Assembly (NCBI GenBank): GCA_018378775.1
Contig: JAGZWV010000030.1
Span: 1 to 23,173 of the forward strand
Direction: 5' to 3'
Length of the DNA: 23,173 bases
DNA from: Collinsella sp.
GTDB lineage: Bacteria > Actinomycetota > Coriobacteriia > Coriobacteriales > Coriobacteriaceae
A program made the position numbers and the translations under genes. How positions within the stretch are numbered: the first letter of the stretch is position 1; each line of letters begins with the position of its first letter. Below, piece by piece: positions 23,082-23,173 of this stretch. The notes under the pieces were generated by a model. It ran no database searches, was not told where the DNA came from, and worked only from the letters and a program-made list of their open reading frames with translations.

Positions 23082-23104
23082 AACCACCCTTAAAAAGGGT
23101 GGTT
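23082..23104 (+). terminator. Hairpin AACCACCCTT/AAGGGTGGTT
   Basis: Ten-base perfect arms around AAA, followed by TTGCTCTT. It comes after dispersed element copy 2 and is the first plausible terminator after the ATPase gene. Confidence 0.6.
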
Positions 23105-23130
23105 TGCTCTTAGGGTATAACCCACGGGCC

Positions 23131-23160
23131 CCGGGCTCGCGTCTAAAGGCGCGGGCCCGG
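23131..23160. other. GC-rich hairpin at window end
   Basis: CCGGGCTCGCG (23131-23141) pairs with CGCGGGCCCGG (23150-23160), with one T opposite G. The window ends 13 bases later, so it cannot be assigned to a terminator or the start of another feature. Confidence 0.4.
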
Positions 23161-23173
23161 ACTTCGTCCAGGC

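Overview
The window looks like chromosome from a GC-rich gut Actinomycetota of the class Coriobacteriia, most like Collinsella. This rests on codon style, strong AGGAGG ribosome sites, several GTG/TTG starts, many small interspersed palindromic repeats, and the gene mix (FprA flavodiiron protein, GalK/class-II-type GalT, class II aldolase, BceAB-like ABC pair). The taxon is inferred from style, not from a marker gene. No rRNA, tRNA, CRISPR array or phage gene was found.

Layout. Bases 1-709 are a repeat-rich gap: a possible upstream gene tail, a palindromic terminator, a 225-base inverted-repeat element, a 65-base near-perfect palindrome and a 62-base element that recurs at the far end of the window. 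DAHP synthase follows on the minus strand (710-1741). Next comes a minus-strand, visibly AT-richer cassette (2512-6640). In transcription order it holds a polytopic membrane regulator with two LuxR-type helix-turn-helix domains, a fused ABC-2 permease-ATPase, and a small secreted three-cysteine protein. The cassette sits between two direct copies of a ~290-base repeat (1975-2267 and 6782-7067), each carrying a 119-base inverted-repeat core. This is the best candidate for an undescribed system.

A BceAB/MacB-like ABC ATPase-permease pair (7103-10100, minus) is followed, divergently, by a Nudix hydrolase fused to a Vsr-type mismatch endonuclease (10249-11235). Two doubtful small ORFs lie back to back before an AraC regulator that may be leaderless and a HAD phosphatase (11725-13343). 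Between the HAD gene and a convergent class II aldolase gene lies an array of three ~100-base direct repeats with structured-RNA character, ending in a strong bidirectional terminator. A DeoR regulator is divergent from the aldolase. An FprA flavodiiron protein converges on the DeoR gene through a shared terminator.

A LacI/GalR-type regulator is divergent from a galK-galT Leloir operon. Three near-identical 15-base operators in the shared intergenic region give a simple repression model: galactose entry (GalK, GalT) under a dedicated repressor, with sugar-phosphate genes (aldolase, DeoR, HAD) nearby. The window closes with a DUF4143-type ATPase gene, preceded by a 33-base tandem repeat and bracketed by direct copies of a 39-base repeat.
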